DNA of 47,325 bases, taken from assembly GCA_016744435.1 (NCBI GenBank), contig JADGEJ010000029.1:1-47325 (forward strand), written 5' to 3'. Below are positions 16,910 to 25,996 of this stretch, piece after piece (positions within the stretch are counted from its first letter, which is position 1; the number at the start of each line of letters is the position of its first letter). The translations under genes were made by a program, and so were the position numbers. Below the pieces are notes generated by a model. The model worked only from the letters and a program-made list of their open reading frames with translations, was not told where the DNA came from and did no database searches. The stretch comes from Lentibacter sp. (GTDB taxonomy: Bacteria; Pseudomonadota; Alphaproteobacteria; Rhodobacterales; Rhodobacteraceae).

Positions 16910-17979
16910 GAGCGCGCGCCCATGGCAGAGATCGTCCCCGCGATGCCTTTGGGAAAGAAGTAGACCAAGAGGATGAAGATGATCCCCAGCCAAAGCAGCC
17001 AACGGTCGGGCGCGAACAATTCAGGTAGCAGCGGCCATCCGTGCAGTGCTTCGGAGGCTGCTCCCATCAGATCACGCAGGTAGTATTGCGCGATCACCAG
17101 CAGCGTCGCGCCAATAACCGCGCCATACATGGTCCCCATTCCACCGATGACAACCATCAGCAAAATGTCGATCATGATGGTGAAGCTCAACGCCGTGTCA
17201 GGCCCGGTGTATTTGAGCCAGACAGCATAGATAGTGCCCGCCAGAGAGGCTGCAATTGCGGCTATGACGAAAACAAACGTGCGGTAAGCAACGACGCGAT
17301 AACCGATCGCTTCAGCGCGCGCTTCGTTCTCGCGGATGGCCTTAAGGACAGTTCCCAAAGGCGAGCCAACCATGCGCAGGCACAGGACAAACAGAGCGAG
17401 GCATGATGCGAAAACAAAATAGTAGGCCGCCAGTTTGCCGTTGAGCTTTACACCAAACAGGCGCGCGACTTTGCCATTCTCATCAACCATCAGCTTGGTG
17501 GCTGTTTTGAAAATCTGAGGTGCCTTGTAGGTGATACCGTCTTCGCCGCCCGTCAGGTCTGACAGTTGCGAGGCAAGCACCAAGGCAACGGAGGCAGCCG
17601 CGAGGGTTATCATCGCGAAGAAGATCGCTTTGACGCGCAAGGAGAGCAAGCCAACCGCGATCGCCACCACGATGGAAACAGCAAGCCCCGCGAGCGTGCC
17701 AACGAGTACGGCGTCCCAGCCGGGGCCCATTTTCTTGAGCGCAATCGCGGCACCGTATGCACCGAACCCAAAGAACATGGTGTGAGCAAAACTAACGATG
17801 CCAGTGTAACCTATGAGCAGATCATAGCTCGCAACCAACACGACAAAGATGCAGATACGCGCTGCGACTTCGAGAGAGCGGGTGTCTTGAAAGAGGAACG
17901 GCGCAAAGAGCAGCAGCGCGCCCAGTGTGAGCACTGTCGCTTTGATGAACAGCGCGCCTTTTGTGGTGTCTTGTGTCAT
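16906..17979 (-). CDS. Branched-chain-type ABC permease (LivM family)
   Basis: 357 residues with about ten membrane helices. Typical LivM elements are visible: YDLLIGYTGIVSFAHTMFFGFGAYGAA near 50-77, ENEARAEAIGYRV near 235 (the EAA-like coupling loop), GTIYAVWLKYTGPDTALSF near 267, and the VIGGMGTMYGAVIGA block near 290. It forms the channel with the LivH-type partner encoded ten bases upstream. The stop overlaps the hydrolase GTG by four bases. LivM-type permeases serve amino acids but also urea, amides, aromatic acids and other solutes, so the name does not fix the substrate. Confidence 0.92.
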   Translation of the reverse strand: MTQDTTKGALFIKATVLTLGALLLFAPFLFQDTRSLEVAARICIFVVLVASYDLLIGYTGIVSFAHTMFFGFGAYGAAIALKKMGPGWDAVLVGTLAGLAVSIVVAIAVGLLSLRVKAIFFAMITLAAASVALVLASQLSDLTGGEDGITYKAPQIFKTATKLMVDENGKVARLFGVKLNGKLAAYYFVFASCLALFVLCLRMVGSPLGTVLKAIRENEARAEAIGYRVVAYRTFVFVIAAIAASLAGTIYAVWLKYTGPDTALSFTIMIDILLMVVIGGMGTMYGAVIGATLLVIAQYYLRDLMGAASEALHGWPLLPELFAPDRWLLWLGIIFILLVYFFPKGIAGTISAMGARS

Positions 17980-17989
17980 GTCAGCCTCC

Positions 17990-18994
17990 TCACTTCACCG
18001 CCGGTTTGAGGCCGCTGGGCCGCCATAGCAGAATCGCCATCATCAAGATCATGTTTGAGGCCAGTGCCAGCTTCGGTGCGAGAAAGCCGATGTAGTTTGC
18101 CATCAGGCCAACCATGATAGCGCCCAAGAGCGTGCCTTCAACAGAGCCGAGGCCGCCGATGATCACGACGATGAAAACAACGATCATCATCTCGCCGCCA
18201 AGGGCTGGTGTGATCAGCGTTTCGTAGCCCGCCCACATCGCTCCGCCGAGTGCTGCGAGCGCCGAGCCGACCATGAACACGCCCACAAACAGCCGGTTGA
18301 TCTTAAAGCCCAGCGCTTCAACCATCTCGCGATTTTCAACGCCTGCACGGATGAGCAAGCCAATGCGGGTGCGCTTGAGTACGAAGTAAAGCGCGATGTA
18401 GACAGCGAGGCCGAGTGCGAAAGCAAAGGCCCGGTAGATTTCGATGGTGACATCCCCGAGCAGCCACGAGCCTTCGAGAAACGCAGGGCGCGGCACAGAA
18501 ACAGGCGCGCCGCCCCAGACCGCGAGAATGATCTGTTCGGACACGATGAGCGCACCCATGGTGATCAGGATCTGACGTAGATGATCGTGGTAAACAGGTT
18601 TGATGATCACGACCTCAAAGAACCAGCCCGCAACGAGGCCAAAGGCCAGGGCGGCTGCGAAGGCAAGGAACAGCGCGAGTATGTTGAGGAAGATACTGTC
18701 AGCGCCGAGCCAGCCCGACATATAGGCGAGGGCCGAGGCACTCACAAAAGCACCGAAGCTGACGAAGGCGGAATGGCCGAAGTTCATCACGTCCATAAGG
18801 CCGAAGATGAGTGACAGACCCGAAGCCATGAGAAAGATCATCATGCCCATCGAAAGCCCCGCGACTGTGAGCGTGACCCAACTTGAGGGCGCTCCAATAA
18901 GTACGAAGGCGATAAGGCCGACGGCGACGGGAAGTAAATTGACCCCGCCGATGCGCCCCAAGGTTTCACCGAGTGTTTGGCTGAGTTGGTTCAT
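17990..18994 (-). CDS. Branched-chain-type ABC permease (LivH family)
   Basis: 334 residues, about eight to nine membrane helices. LivH landmarks are GLSLIFGLMDVMNFGHSAFVSFGAFVSA near 57-85, the coupling loop RAGVENREMVEALGFKINRLF near 218-238, and the IVVIIGGLGSVEGTLLGAIMVG block near 278-300. It has a longer N-terminal region than the E. coli protein. It pairs with the LivM-type permease that follows after ten bases. The LivF-type ATPase stop lies 13 bases upstream, so the genes are tightly packed. Confidence 0.92.
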   Translation of the reverse strand: MNQLSQTLGETLGRIGGVNLLPVAVGLIAFVLIGAPSSWVTLTVAGLSMGMMIFLMASGLSLIFGLMDVMNFGHSAFVSFGAFVSASALAYMSGWLGADSIFLNILALFLAFAAALAFGLVAGWFFEVVIIKPVYHDHLRQILITMGALIVSEQIILAVWGGAPVSVPRPAFLEGSWLLGDVTIEIYRAFAFALGLAVYIALYFVLKRTRIGLLIRAGVENREMVEALGFKINRLFVGVFMVGSALAALGGAMWAGYETLITPALGGEMMIVVFIVVIIGGLGSVEGTLLGAIMVGLMANYIGFLAPKLALASNMILMMAILLWRPSGLKPAVK

Positions 18995-19007
18995 GTCGTT
19001 GTTCCCT

Positions 19008-19712
19008 TCACGCCGACAGGCTCAAAAGTCGCTCTTGCAGCGCGGTGTCAGCAGCAAAATCTGCCATGCTTCCGGTGTGGGCGATGCGGCCATCGTCGAT
19101 GACAGCCATGCCCCGCCCTAACCGTTTGGCGAAGTTGAAGTTTTGCTCGACCAACAGAATAGTCGTGCTTTGGCCGATCTCGGCAAAGGCCTCTGCCATC
19201 GCGTCGATGATCGAGGGAGCGAGGCCTTTTGTTGGCTCGTCAATCAGGATCAGTTCGCGCGGCTCGATGATGGCGCGTGCCACCGACAGCATCTGTTTTT
19301 GCCCGCCAGAAAGCGACCATGACTGTTTTGTCCAAAACTGCTCCAAGGCCGGGAAAAGCTCGTAGATACGCTTGAGGCGCGTGGTGTCAAACTTGCCTTT
19401 GGCCGTGGCCAGCACGAGGTTTTCCTCCACCGTCAGCCCGCCGAACACGCCCATGTTTTCAGGCACAAAGGCGATGCCCTTGCGGGCAATGTCAGAGGCG
19501 TGCTGTCCCGCGATGTCTTCGCCTTTGAAGGTGACGGAGCCGGGGCTTGGCTTCCAAAGCCCCATGATCGAGCGCAGCGTTGTTGTCTTGCCAGCGCCGT
19601 TGCGCCCGAGCAGCACGAAGACACCGCCTTGGGGCACCTCAAATGTCACATCGTGCAAAACGTGGTATTGGCCGATGGATGTCTTCATCTGATTGAGAGA
19701 AAGCAGGCTCAT
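19008..19712 (-). CDS. Branched-chain-type ABC ATPase (LivF family)
   Basis: 234 residues. Walker A GRNGAGKTTTLRSIMG near 37-52, signature LSGGQKQMLSVARAI near 134-148 and Walker B LILIDEPTKGLAPSI near 154-168 are intact. The DEPTKGLAP wording is typical of LivF. The ATG overlaps the LivG-type stop by four bases. It should form the ATPase heterodimer with LivG that drives the importer. Confidence 0.93.
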   Translation of the reverse strand: MSLLSLNQMKTSIGQYHVLHDVTFEVPQGGVFVLLGRNGAGKTTTLRSIMGLWKPSPGSVTFKGEDIAGQHASDIARKGIAFVPENMGVFGGLTVEENLVLATAKGKFDTTRLKRIYELFPALEQFWTKQSWSLSGGQKQMLSVARAIIEPRELILIDEPTKGLAPSIIDAMAEAFAEIGQSTTILLVEQNFNFAKRLGRGMAVIDDGRIAHTGSMADFAADTALQERLLSLSA

Positions 19713-20488
19713 GCGGCGTCCTCCCCTGAGGAGCCGAGGTAGACGTCGCGCACGATCTGGCTTTGCATGACTTCGTCTGGCGGGCCGTCAGCGAGCAACT
19801 CGCCATTGTGCAACACGATGATGCGATCAGCCAAAGCGCGCACAACGCTCATCTTGTGCTCGACCAATAGCACCGTCTTGGTCTTGTCTTCTTTGAGCTT
19901 GCCGATCAGTTCAAGCACATCGGGCGTGTGATCAAGGCTCATGCCGGCGGTGGGCTCATCAAACATGTAGATGTCCGGCTCCATCGCCATTAACAGAGCG
20001 ACCTCTAGCTTGCGCTGGTCGCCATGTGGCAGAGCCGCTGCCGCCATGTGCGCCTTGTCAGCAAGCTTGGTCGCTTCAAGGTAATGCTTGGCCTCCTCTG
20101 TCAGTGAGGCAAAGCTGGTGACGTTTTTCAAAACCCTCCAGCCGTGGCCCGAGCGGGCCTGCACGGCGAGGCGGATATTTTCGAGAACAGACAACGCCGG
20201 GAACAGATTGGTCAGCTGGAAGGCGCGGCCAATGCCGCGGTGCGCACGGGCCGAAGGCGCAAGGCGAGTGATGTCTTCGCCGCCTTTCAGCACACGGCCT
20301 TCGGAGGCGGCTAGCTGTCCTGAAATCAAGTTGAAGTAAGTTGTCTTGCCAGCTCCGTTGGGGCCAACGATGACTGTCAACTCGCCGGGGTTGAAGGCGC
20401 AGCTTACGTTGTTTACCGCGACGTGGCCGCCAAAACGGATCGTCAGACCTTCCGTAACAAGGGAGGGTTGCGACATGGGAACACTCAT
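19709..20488 (-). CDS. Branched-chain-type ABC ATPase (LivG family)
   Basis: 259 residues. Walker A GPNGAGKTTYFNLISG near 41-56 is followed by the LivG insertion region with GIGRAFQLTNLFPALSVLENIRLAVQ near 90-115. The signature is degenerate (LPHGDQRKLEVALLMAM near 165), as is usual for LivG, and Walker B is IYMFDEPTAGMS. The start could also be the ATG at 20476 (MSQPSLVTEG). It is separated from the binding-protein gene by about 60 bases that hold a strong stem-loop. Confidence 0.93.
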   Translation of the reverse strand: MSVPMSQPSLVTEGLTIRFGGHVAVNNVSCAFNPGELTVIVGPNGAGKTTYFNLISGQLAASEGRVLKGGEDITRLAPSARAHRGIGRAFQLTNLFPALSVLENIRLAVQARSGHGWRVLKNVTSFASLTEEAKHYLEATKLADKAHMAAAALPHGDQRKLEVALLMAMEPDIYMFDEPTAGMSLDHTPDVLELIGKLKEDKTKTVLLVEHKMSVVRALADRIIVLHNGELLADGPPDEVMQSQIVRDVYLGSSGEDAA

Positions 20489-20506
20489 TTCTATAGGGGC
20501 AGATGT

Positions 20507-20533
20507 GCTCCGGCGGGGGTGACCCGCCGGAGC
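20507..20533 (-). terminator. Intercistronic stem-loop between binding protein and LivG
   Basis: GCTCCGGCGGG at 20507-20517 pairs perfectly with CCCGCCGGAGC at 20523-20533 around a five-base loop. No U-tract follows on the minus strand. Such hairpins after the first gene of importer operons usually stabilise or partly terminate the message, giving more binding protein than membrane components. Confidence 0.65.
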
Positions 20534-20547
20534 CAGATGTTGGTCGC

Positions 20548-21744
20548 TTAGTTGTTGCGGCCAATCGGGATATTCATCTCTTCAGGCTTGATCTCACGCA
20601 CCAGCTCAGGGATCGCCCAGTCGACATTGTCGTCAACTTTGATCTTGAAGTGATACATGGATTGCAGCGCCTGATGGTCTTCGGGGCGGAACGTCATTGT
20701 GCCCTTCGGTGTCTCCCAGCTCATGCCTTCCAGCGCAGCGATCAGCGTATCTGTTTCGTAGTTCTCAGCCGTGTTGAGCACTTTCACGACAGCCAAAGCC
20801 GCAGCCATGCCACCTGCTGTGAAGAAGTCAGGCGGGCCATCAAAACGCTCTTGGTGCGTTTTCACGAGCCAGTCGTTGACCGGGTTTTTCGGTGCTTCAT
20901 AGTAGTAGTACATTGCGCCTTCCATGCCGGGCACGCGCTTGTATGTCGGCAGAACAGGCAGAATGTGCCCGCCTGTCGAAATTTCGATGCCAAAACGCTC
21001 GGGCTGCATGGCCTGGATTTTGCCCATCGGATCGCCACCGCCAGCGACATAGATCATGATGACCTTGCGGCCTTCTTTGCCTTTCAGCGCGTTGAACATA
21101 CGCTCGGTTGCAGCCGTGAAGTCAGTCGTGCCTTGGGGAATGTATTCCTCAGCTTCGATCGTGGCGCCCGAACCGTCGAGCGCAGCCTTGAAGGCTTTGA
21201 TGCCGTCACGGCCAAAAGCGTAGTCTTCCGCCAGTGTGGCCACGTGCAGGTTTTCGTCGGGCGCAAGCGCGAGGGCCTGTGCTTGCATGTCCATCGAGCT
21301 GTTACGCGATGTTTTGAAGATATAGCGGTTGCTGTCGGGGCCTGTGAGGCTGTCGGCAACAGCAGGCTCGACGATGAGAATTTTCTCATATTCTTCCGCG
21401 ATCGGCAGCAAGCCTTTGGTTACACCGGATGAGGTTGCACCAACCGCGAGCAACACTTCGTCGTCGCCGTAGGCTTCGGCCAATACGGCCCGGGCAACGT
21501 CAGGTTTGAACTGCGTATCTTTGTGGATGATCTCGATCTTGCGACCTTTGACCATGCCAGTGCCCTCTGTGGCATATTCGATGCCAAGCTCAAAGCCGGT
21601 TTGGGCTTGCTTTGAGAACACTTCAAACGAGTGCCCCGAAATGCCATGCACCAGCGCGATTTTGATAGGATCTTCGGCCCATGCCGAGGTTGCGATCGCA
21701 ACTCCAGCGACAGCTCCGCTGAGCGTTTTAAACAGTGATTTCAT
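20548..21744 (-). CDS. ABC substrate-binding protein (Leu/Ile/Val-type fold)
   Basis: 398 residues. A signal peptide (MKSLFKTLSGAVAGVAIATSAWA) precedes a type I periplasmic binding fold: IKIALVHGISGHSFEVFSKQAQTGFELGIEYA, VLLAVGATSSGVTKGLLPIAEEY, FKTSRNSSMDMQAQALAL, and LAEDYAFGRDGIKAFKAAL. The ligand is not obvious; this subgroup is often called urea/amide or amino-acid binding, but I see no decisive residue. GGAGG five bases before the ATG at 21744 fixes the start; the frame to 21873 is spurious. It leads the operon and is divergent from the PAS-LuxR regulator. Confidence 0.92.
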   Translation of the reverse strand: MKSLFKTLSGAVAGVAIATSAWAEDPIKIALVHGISGHSFEVFSKQAQTGFELGIEYATEGTGMVKGRKIEIIHKDTQFKPDVARAVLAEAYGDDEVLLAVGATSSGVTKGLLPIAEEYEKILIVEPAVADSLTGPDSNRYIFKTSRNSSMDMQAQALALAPDENLHVATLAEDYAFGRDGIKAFKAALDGSGATIEAEEYIPQGTTDFTAATERMFNALKGKEGRKVIMIYVAGGGDPMGKIQAMQPERFGIEISTGGHILPVLPTYKRVPGMEGAMYYYYEAPKNPVNDWLVKTHQERFDGPPDFFTAGGMAAALAVVKVLNTAENYETDTLIAALEGMSWETPKGTMTFRPEDHQALQSMYHFKIKVDDNVDWAIPELVREIKPEEMNIPIGRNN

Positions 21745-21814
21745 CTCTTCCTCCCTGGATGAACATATGCGCGCTAGGCGTTGCCACGCCCCGCTTACTC
21801 GCATAGAATCTTGT

Positions 21815-22447
21815 ATGGAGAGGGTCGCCCAAGCGCGGTGGCAAAGCAATATTGTGGAAACACTTACCGACAAAAGTTATCGCACAGGTTCGTTTGACGA
21901 GCTGGCGTTTCTCTATGCCCCTATCGGCCTCGTCGTGACTGAAAACCGCGTGATCCGTGACTGCAACCTCACATTCGCAGCTATGTTTGGGTATGAGCGT
22001 GAAGAGCTTCAGGGCGCAACATTCGCCATACTTTACCCGAGTGATGACGAGTTCGTGAACATCCGAGACAGGGGTATTCCAGCGCTCAGAGAAACCAATT
22101 CTTACTGGGACGAGCGCGTTATGGCACGCAAGGATGGCAGCCTGTTTTGGTGTCGCACACGCGGGCATTCCTTCACGCCTGACGAGCCTCTAATGCGCGC
22201 GGTCTGGAGCTTTGCCGACCTCTCAGCCGTGCGCCCCTATCAGCCTCTTACGCGGCGCGAACGCGAGATTGTTTCGCATTTGGCAGACGGGCTAACAAGT
22301 AAGGAAATCGCGATCAAACTTGAGCTGTCATACCGGACCGTTGAGGTTTATCGCGCAAAATTGCTCAAGAAGTTTGGCGTCAGCAACACGTCGAGTTTGC
22401 TTCAAGCGCTCGGGGCACAAGACAGTGAACACGAGGTCTCGCGCTAA
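21815..22447 (+). CDS. PAS-LuxR family transcriptional regulator
   Basis: 210 residues from the ATG at 21815; a GTG at 21854 gives 197 and is also plausible. A PAS domain at about 25-140 (FLYAPIGLVVTENRVIRDCNLTFAAMFGYEREEL, then ERVMARKDGSLFWCRTRGHSF) senses a ligand or redox state. A LuxR/FixJ helix-turn-helix follows at about 145-205 (LTRREREIVSHLADGLTSKEIAIKLELSYRTVEVYRAKLLKKFGV). No receiver Asp is present, so it is not a standard response regulator. It is divergent from the importer operon with about 70 bases between the starts and is its likely regulator. Its stop lies three bases from the stop of the last sit gene. Confidence 0.88.
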   Translation: MERVAQARWQSNIVETLTDKSYRTGSFDELAFLYAPIGLVVTENRVIRDCNLTFAAMFGYEREELQGATFAILYPSDDEFVNIRDRGIPALRETNSYWDERVMARKDGSLFWCRTRGHSFTPDEPLMRAVWSFADLSAVRPYQPLTRREREIVSHLADGLTSKEIAIKLELSYRTVEVYRAKLLKKFGVSNTSSLLQALGAQDSEHEVSR

Positions 22448-22450
22448 GGC

Positions 22451-23290
22451 TTAGATGCGCGCTGCCTGAGCTTTGGCCTGCATGACACGGCGTGTGAACG
22501 CGACAATAAACAGGGCCGTCAGAATCAGGATGATCGTGGGAGCTGGTGCGCTGTCGAGAAAGAAACTCACGTAAACGCCGAGCAGCGACGACACGAGGCA
22601 GACAACAACCGACACCCAGAGCATCGTTTTGAACTCACGCGCGATCAGAAAAGCGATAGCCCCGGGCGCTATGAGCAAGCCGATGGCAAGGATAAGCCCT
22701 ACCGCTGAAAGTGTCGCCACGATTGTTGCCGAAAGTGCCGCGAGGAGGCCGTAGTGCAGCCAGCCGACGCGCAAGCCCGAAGCCCGCGCCTGAGCCGGGT
22801 CAAAGCTGTGCAGCAGCAGGTCTTTCCACTTGATCAACAGCGCCGCAGAAACGAGCGCACCAACGATAGCCGCTGTCAGCAGCTCACTTGTTGAAATGCC
22901 CAGCATGTTGCCAAACAGGATGTGATCAAGGTGCGCATTTGTTTCGATCGAGACGTAGAGCACAATGCCAAGGCCGAACATGCCGGAGAAGACAACGCCC
23001 ATCACCGTGTCTTGCTTGACCCGCGAGTTTTCCGCCACATATCCCGTCGCGAGCGCACATGTCATGCCTGCCGCGAATGCGCCGAGAATGAGCGGCAGGC
23101 CGAGGATATAGGCCAACACGATACCGGGCAGCACGGCGTGGCTCACGGCGTCGCCCATCAGCGCCCAACCTTTGAGAACCAGAAAGCAAGAGAGCAGCGC
23201 TGTGGGCACCGCAATGAGCGCAACGATGAGAAACGCCGATTGCATGAACGGGAATTGAAACGGCAGTAGGAGCATGTTGACGTCCATCAC
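22451..23290 (-). CDS. sitD: Manganese/iron ABC permease, second subunit
   Basis: 279 residues with about eight membrane helices, of the ABC-3 family (ZnuB/MntB/SitC-D). Typical text is VLKGWALMGDAVSHAVLPGIVLAYILGLPLILGAFAAG near 38-75 and AVGLILAIGLLIAPGAIAFLIARE near 196-220. It is a paralogue of the preceding permease and would pair with it. The start overlaps the sitC stop by four bases. The SitD name follows from having two permeases in a four-gene operon, as in other SitABCD systems. Confidence 0.87.
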   Translation of the reverse strand: MMDVNMLLLPFQFPFMQSAFLIVALIAVPTALLSCFLVLKGWALMGDAVSHAVLPGIVLAYILGLPLILGAFAAGMTCALATGYVAENSRVKQDTVMGVVFSGMFGLGIVLYVSIETNAHLDHILFGNMLGISTSELLTAAIVGALVSAALLIKWKDLLLHSFDPAQARASGLRVGWLHYGLLAALSATIVATLSAVGLILAIGLLIAPGAIAFLIAREFKTMLWVSVVVCLVSSLLGVYVSFFLDSAPAPTIILILTALFIVAFTRRVMQAKAQAARI

Positions 23291-24147
23291 ACAGCCTCTT
23301 TTACTAGTGCGCTCGCGGCACGGCGGCGCGCGGCAAGTAGCCCGTGTTTGGGCGCAAAAACAAAGGCCGCAAGGAACAGCAATGTTTGCAGCACAACGAT
23401 AACACCGCCTGTTGCCCCATCAAGAAAATAGCTGATGTACGCGCCAAAGAAGCTTGTGAGCGTGCCGATGGCAACAGATGTGATGATCAGCCGTGGGAAG
23501 CGGTCGCAGAGCAAGTAGGCTGTTGCGCCGGGTGTTACAACAAGCGCGATCACGAGGAAGGCACCGACTGTCTGCATCGCTGCGACAACGGAAGCCGAGA
23601 GCAACACAAAGAATACGGCTTTAAGCGCCGACGGGTTTAGCCCGATAGAGCGCGCATGGTTTTCGTCAAAGAAAACGACCATTAGATCTTTCCATTTGAG
23701 CAGCAGCACCGCAAGGGTGACGCCGCCGATAAGCACAAGCTGCAGCGTGTCTTCCGGTGTGATGGCGAGGATGTTACCCATCGTGATGGTCTGCAGGCTG
23801 ACAGACACGGGGCTGATCGAAACCATGAACAGGCCAAGCCCGAAGAACGAAGTAAAGATGAGCCCGATGATCACGTCGATCTTGAGGCCAGAACGTTCAC
23901 TGAGAAACAGCATCGAGGCCGCCGCCAAACCACCCGCAACAAACGCACCGAGCGCAAAGGGCAGGCCAAGCATGTAGGCGCCCGCCACACCGGGCACGAC
24001 GGAGTGAGAGAGCGCGTCACCGATAAGCGACCAGCCCTTGAGCATGAGGTAGGCTGACAGGAACGCGCAGACGCCGCCAACGAGGGCCGAAACCCACATG
24101 GCATTGGTCATGTAACCATAAGAAAAGGGCTCTAGCAGGACGCTCAT
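23287..24147 (-). CDS. sitC: Manganese/iron ABC permease, first subunit
   Basis: 286 residues, ABC-3 family, about eight membrane helices. [40 protein letters not shown] near 34-73 and [29 protein letters not shown] near 195-225 are the matching landmarks. It ends in a basic cytoplasmic tail. Starts and stops overlap by four bases on both sides, indicating translational coupling across sitA-B-C-D. Confidence 0.88.
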   Translation of the reverse strand: MSVLLEPFSYGYMTNAMWVSALVGGVCAFLSAYLMLKGWSLIGDALSHSVVPGVAGAYMLGLPFALGAFVAGGLAAASMLFLSERSGLKIDVIIGLIFTSFFGLGLFMVSISPVSVSLQTITMGNILAITPEDTLQLVLIGGVTLAVLLLKWKDLMVVFFDENHARSIGLNPSALKAVFFVLLSASVVAAMQTVGAFLVIALVVTPGATAYLLCDRFPRLIITSVAIGTLTSFFGAYISYFLDGATGGVIVVLQTLLFLAAFVFAPKHGLLAARRRAASALVKEAV

Positions 24148-24992
24148 TCTTTCGGTTCCCGCCGCTGCGTTCGTTCGCCGTATTGCACAAAAGGGCGCTC
24201 GTCATCTGTCAGGATCGTTACGCTGCGCTCGTCGCCATCGTCGTGCAGCGCGTCGCCGCCGAGTGTGAAGTGGCGCAGCACACCGCCAAAGGCATGCTCG
24301 AGGTTTTCCCGAGTGAAGACTTCGTCGGTTGGGCCATGAGCCAGTACTGTTCCTTTCACCAAAACTGTGCGGTCACAGAATTCAGGGACAGAGCCAAGGT
24401 TGTGCGTTGATACCAGCATCACGCGGCCCTCGGCCCGCAACTCGCCGAGCAGGTCGATGATCTGGTTTTCGGTGGTCACGTCGACGCCTGTGAACGGCTC
24501 GTCAAGCAAGATGACCTGGCCCTCTTGCGCCAAGGCGCGGGCAAGGAACACGCGCTTGCGCTGACCGCCCGAAAGCTCGCCGATCTGGCGTTTGCGAAAC
24601 TCCGTCATGTTGACGCGCTCAAGCGCTTGTTCGACTGCTTCATGGTCAGCCTTACCGGCGCGACGCATAAAGCCCATGTGGCCGTAACGACCCATCATCA
24701 CAACATCTTCGACCAGCACTGGAAAGGCCCAATCAACCTCTTCAGCTTGCGGCACATATGCGACGAGGTTTTCCTTGAGCGCTTCTTTGACAGGCTTTCC
24801 AAGCAGAGTGATCTCACCCTTAGCAGCGGGAACAAACCCCATAATCGCCTTAAACAGTGTCGATTTTCCGGCACCGTTGACACCAACAAGCGCTGTGACT
24901 GTGCCACGTGGAATCTCAAAACTAGCGTCGCGCAGGGCGGTGTGGCCGTTGCGGTAGGTAACGGTCACGTCATGGGCTGTGATCCCGCTCAT
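24144..24992 (-). CDS. sitB: Manganese/iron ABC transporter ATPase
   Basis: 282 residues, about 30 longer than a minimal ATPase. Walker [14 protein letters not shown] near 37-49, signature [17 protein letters not shown] near 140-156 and Walker [14 protein letters not shown] near 160-172 are intact. A C-terminal extension (about 245-282) is rich in Asp, Glu and Arg, with [20 protein letters not shown]; its role is not known. The start overlaps the sitA stop by four bases. Confidence 0.92.
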   Translation of the reverse strand: MSGITAHDVTVTYRNGHTALRDASFEIPRGTVTALVGVNGAGKSTLFKAIMGFVPAAKGEITLLGKPVKEALKENLVAYVPQAEEVDWAFPVLVEDVVMMGRYGHMGFMRRAGKADHEAVEQALERVNMTEFRKRQIGELSGGQRKRVFLARALAQEGQVILLDEPFTGVDVTTENQIIDLLGELRAEGRVMLVSTHNLGSVPEFCDRTVLVKGTVLAHGPTDEVFTRENLEHAFGGVLRHFTLGGDALHDDGDERSVTILTDDERPFVQYGERTQRREPKE

Positions 24993-25888
24993 TCTGCAGC
25001 GCCTGTCAGGCCACTTACGACTGTTTCTGAGGTGACGCGCAACAAGTCGAGGTAGGTTGGCACGGGGCCGTTTGGCCCACTCAAGCTATCAACGTAGAGC
25101 ACTCCGCCAAAGGCCGCGCCTGTTTCGCGAGCAACTTGCTTGGCGGGGGCGTTGCTGACCGTGCTCTCACAAAATACCGATTTGATGTTGTGTTCACGCA
25201 CGCCGTCGATGACTTTACGCACTTGCTTGGGCGTGCCGATTGCGTCGGCGTTCATTGGCCAGAGGTAAAGCTCGTTGAGGCCCAGATCGCGCGCAAGATA
25301 TGAGAACGCGCCTTCGCAAGTTACGAGCCAGCGCTTGTCTTCCGGCAAGTCAGCCAGCGCTGTTTTCAGAGGCTCCAGCGTGGCTTTGAGCTGCGCTGAA
25401 TAGGCTTCGGCGTTGGCCGCGTAAACAGCGGCGTTTTCAGGGTCATGCGCAGACAGGGCTTTGGCGATATTGTCGACATAGACAAGCGCGTTCTCAAGGC
25501 CCATCCAGGCATGCGGGTTGGCTTTGCCCTCGTAGCTGCCTTCGCCGATGGCGATAGGCACGATCCCGTCGCTGAGAGTTGCCGAGGGCACATCGCCAAG
25601 GTTGGCAAGGAACTGCTCGAACCACAACTCAAGGTTCAGCCCGTTCCACAGGATCAAGTCAGCATCGTGGGCGCGCACGATATCACGCGGCGTCGGCGAA
25701 TAGCCGTGGATCTCGGCGCCGGGCTTGGTGATGGAAACAACTTCGGCCGCATCACCAGCAACATTTTGCGCCATATCGGCGAGAACCGTGAAAGTCGTGA
25801 CGACCTTCAGCTTATCAGCCGCCTCTGCCACCGAGGCCGTTACTGGCGCCAGGATTAGGGCGATTGCGAATGTAAGTGCTCGTGTCAT
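24989..25888 (-). CDS. sitA: Periplasmic manganese-binding protein of ABC importer
   Basis: 299 residues. A signal peptide ends at VAEAA near residue 24. The cluster A-I binding fold shows the four expected metal ligands: His61 ([11 protein letters not shown]), His126 (ANPHAWMG), Glu192 ([14 protein letters not shown]) and Asp267 ([12 protein letters not shown]). The His-His-Glu-Asp set is that of Mn/Fe proteins (PsaA, MntC, SitA) rather than zinc proteins, which have a third His and a His-rich loop. No His-rich loop is present. A Mur/Fur-like operator sits upstream. It starts an operon of four overlapping genes. Confidence 0.9.
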   Translation of the reverse strand: MTRALTFAIALILAPVTASVAEAADKLKVVTTFTVLADMAQNVAGDAAEVVSITKPGAEIHGYSPTPRDIVRAHDADLILWNGLNLELWFEQFLANLGDVPSATLSDGIVPIAIGEGSYEGKANPHAWMGLENALVYVDNIAKALSAHDPENAAVYAANAEAYSAQLKATLEPLKTALADLPEDKRWLVTCEGAFSYLARDLGLNELYLWPMNADAIGTPKQVRKVIDGVREHNIKSVFCESTVSNAPAKQVARETGAAFGGVLYVDSLSGPNGPVPTYLDLLRVTSETVVSGLTGAAE

Positions 25889-25923
25889 GTTTGCTCCTTC
25901 GCAGCATTTCTGCCCTCTTGTTA

Positions 25924-25940
25924 TTGCAAATCATTCGCAA
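25924..25940 (-). promoter_or_regulatory. Mur/Fur-type operator of sitABCD
   Basis: TTGCAAATCATTCGCAA is a 17-bp dyad around a central C with one mismatched pair, 36 bases upstream of the sitA start. It resembles the manganese-responsive (Mur) boxes known before sit genes in rhizobia and Rhodobacterales. On the minus strand it fills the gap between a TTGCAG (25946-25941) and a TAACAA (25923-25918), possible -35 and -10 elements spaced 17 bases apart, so bound regulator would block polymerase. Confidence 0.7.
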
Positions 25941-25941
25941 C

Positions 25942-25963
25942 TGCAAGTCGAATTCGACTTGCA
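25942..25963. promoter_or_regulatory. 22-bp perfect palindrome upstream of the sit operator
   Basis: Every base from 25942 to 25963 pairs with its partner around the central GAATTC; the ends read TGCAAGTC and GACTTGCA. It abuts the Mur-like box with one base between and overlaps the proposed -35. It may be a second operator, or an unusual extended site for the same regulator. Confidence 0.55.
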
Positions 25964-25996
25964 CCGTACTGCTGGCCTTTTGACTGGGGCAAATTG

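Noticed and set aside
20503-21432. Plus-strand frame of 309 codons opposite the Liv-type binding protein
   Set aside because: Antisense to a gene with a clear signal peptide and binding fold; the translated text has no recognisable domain.
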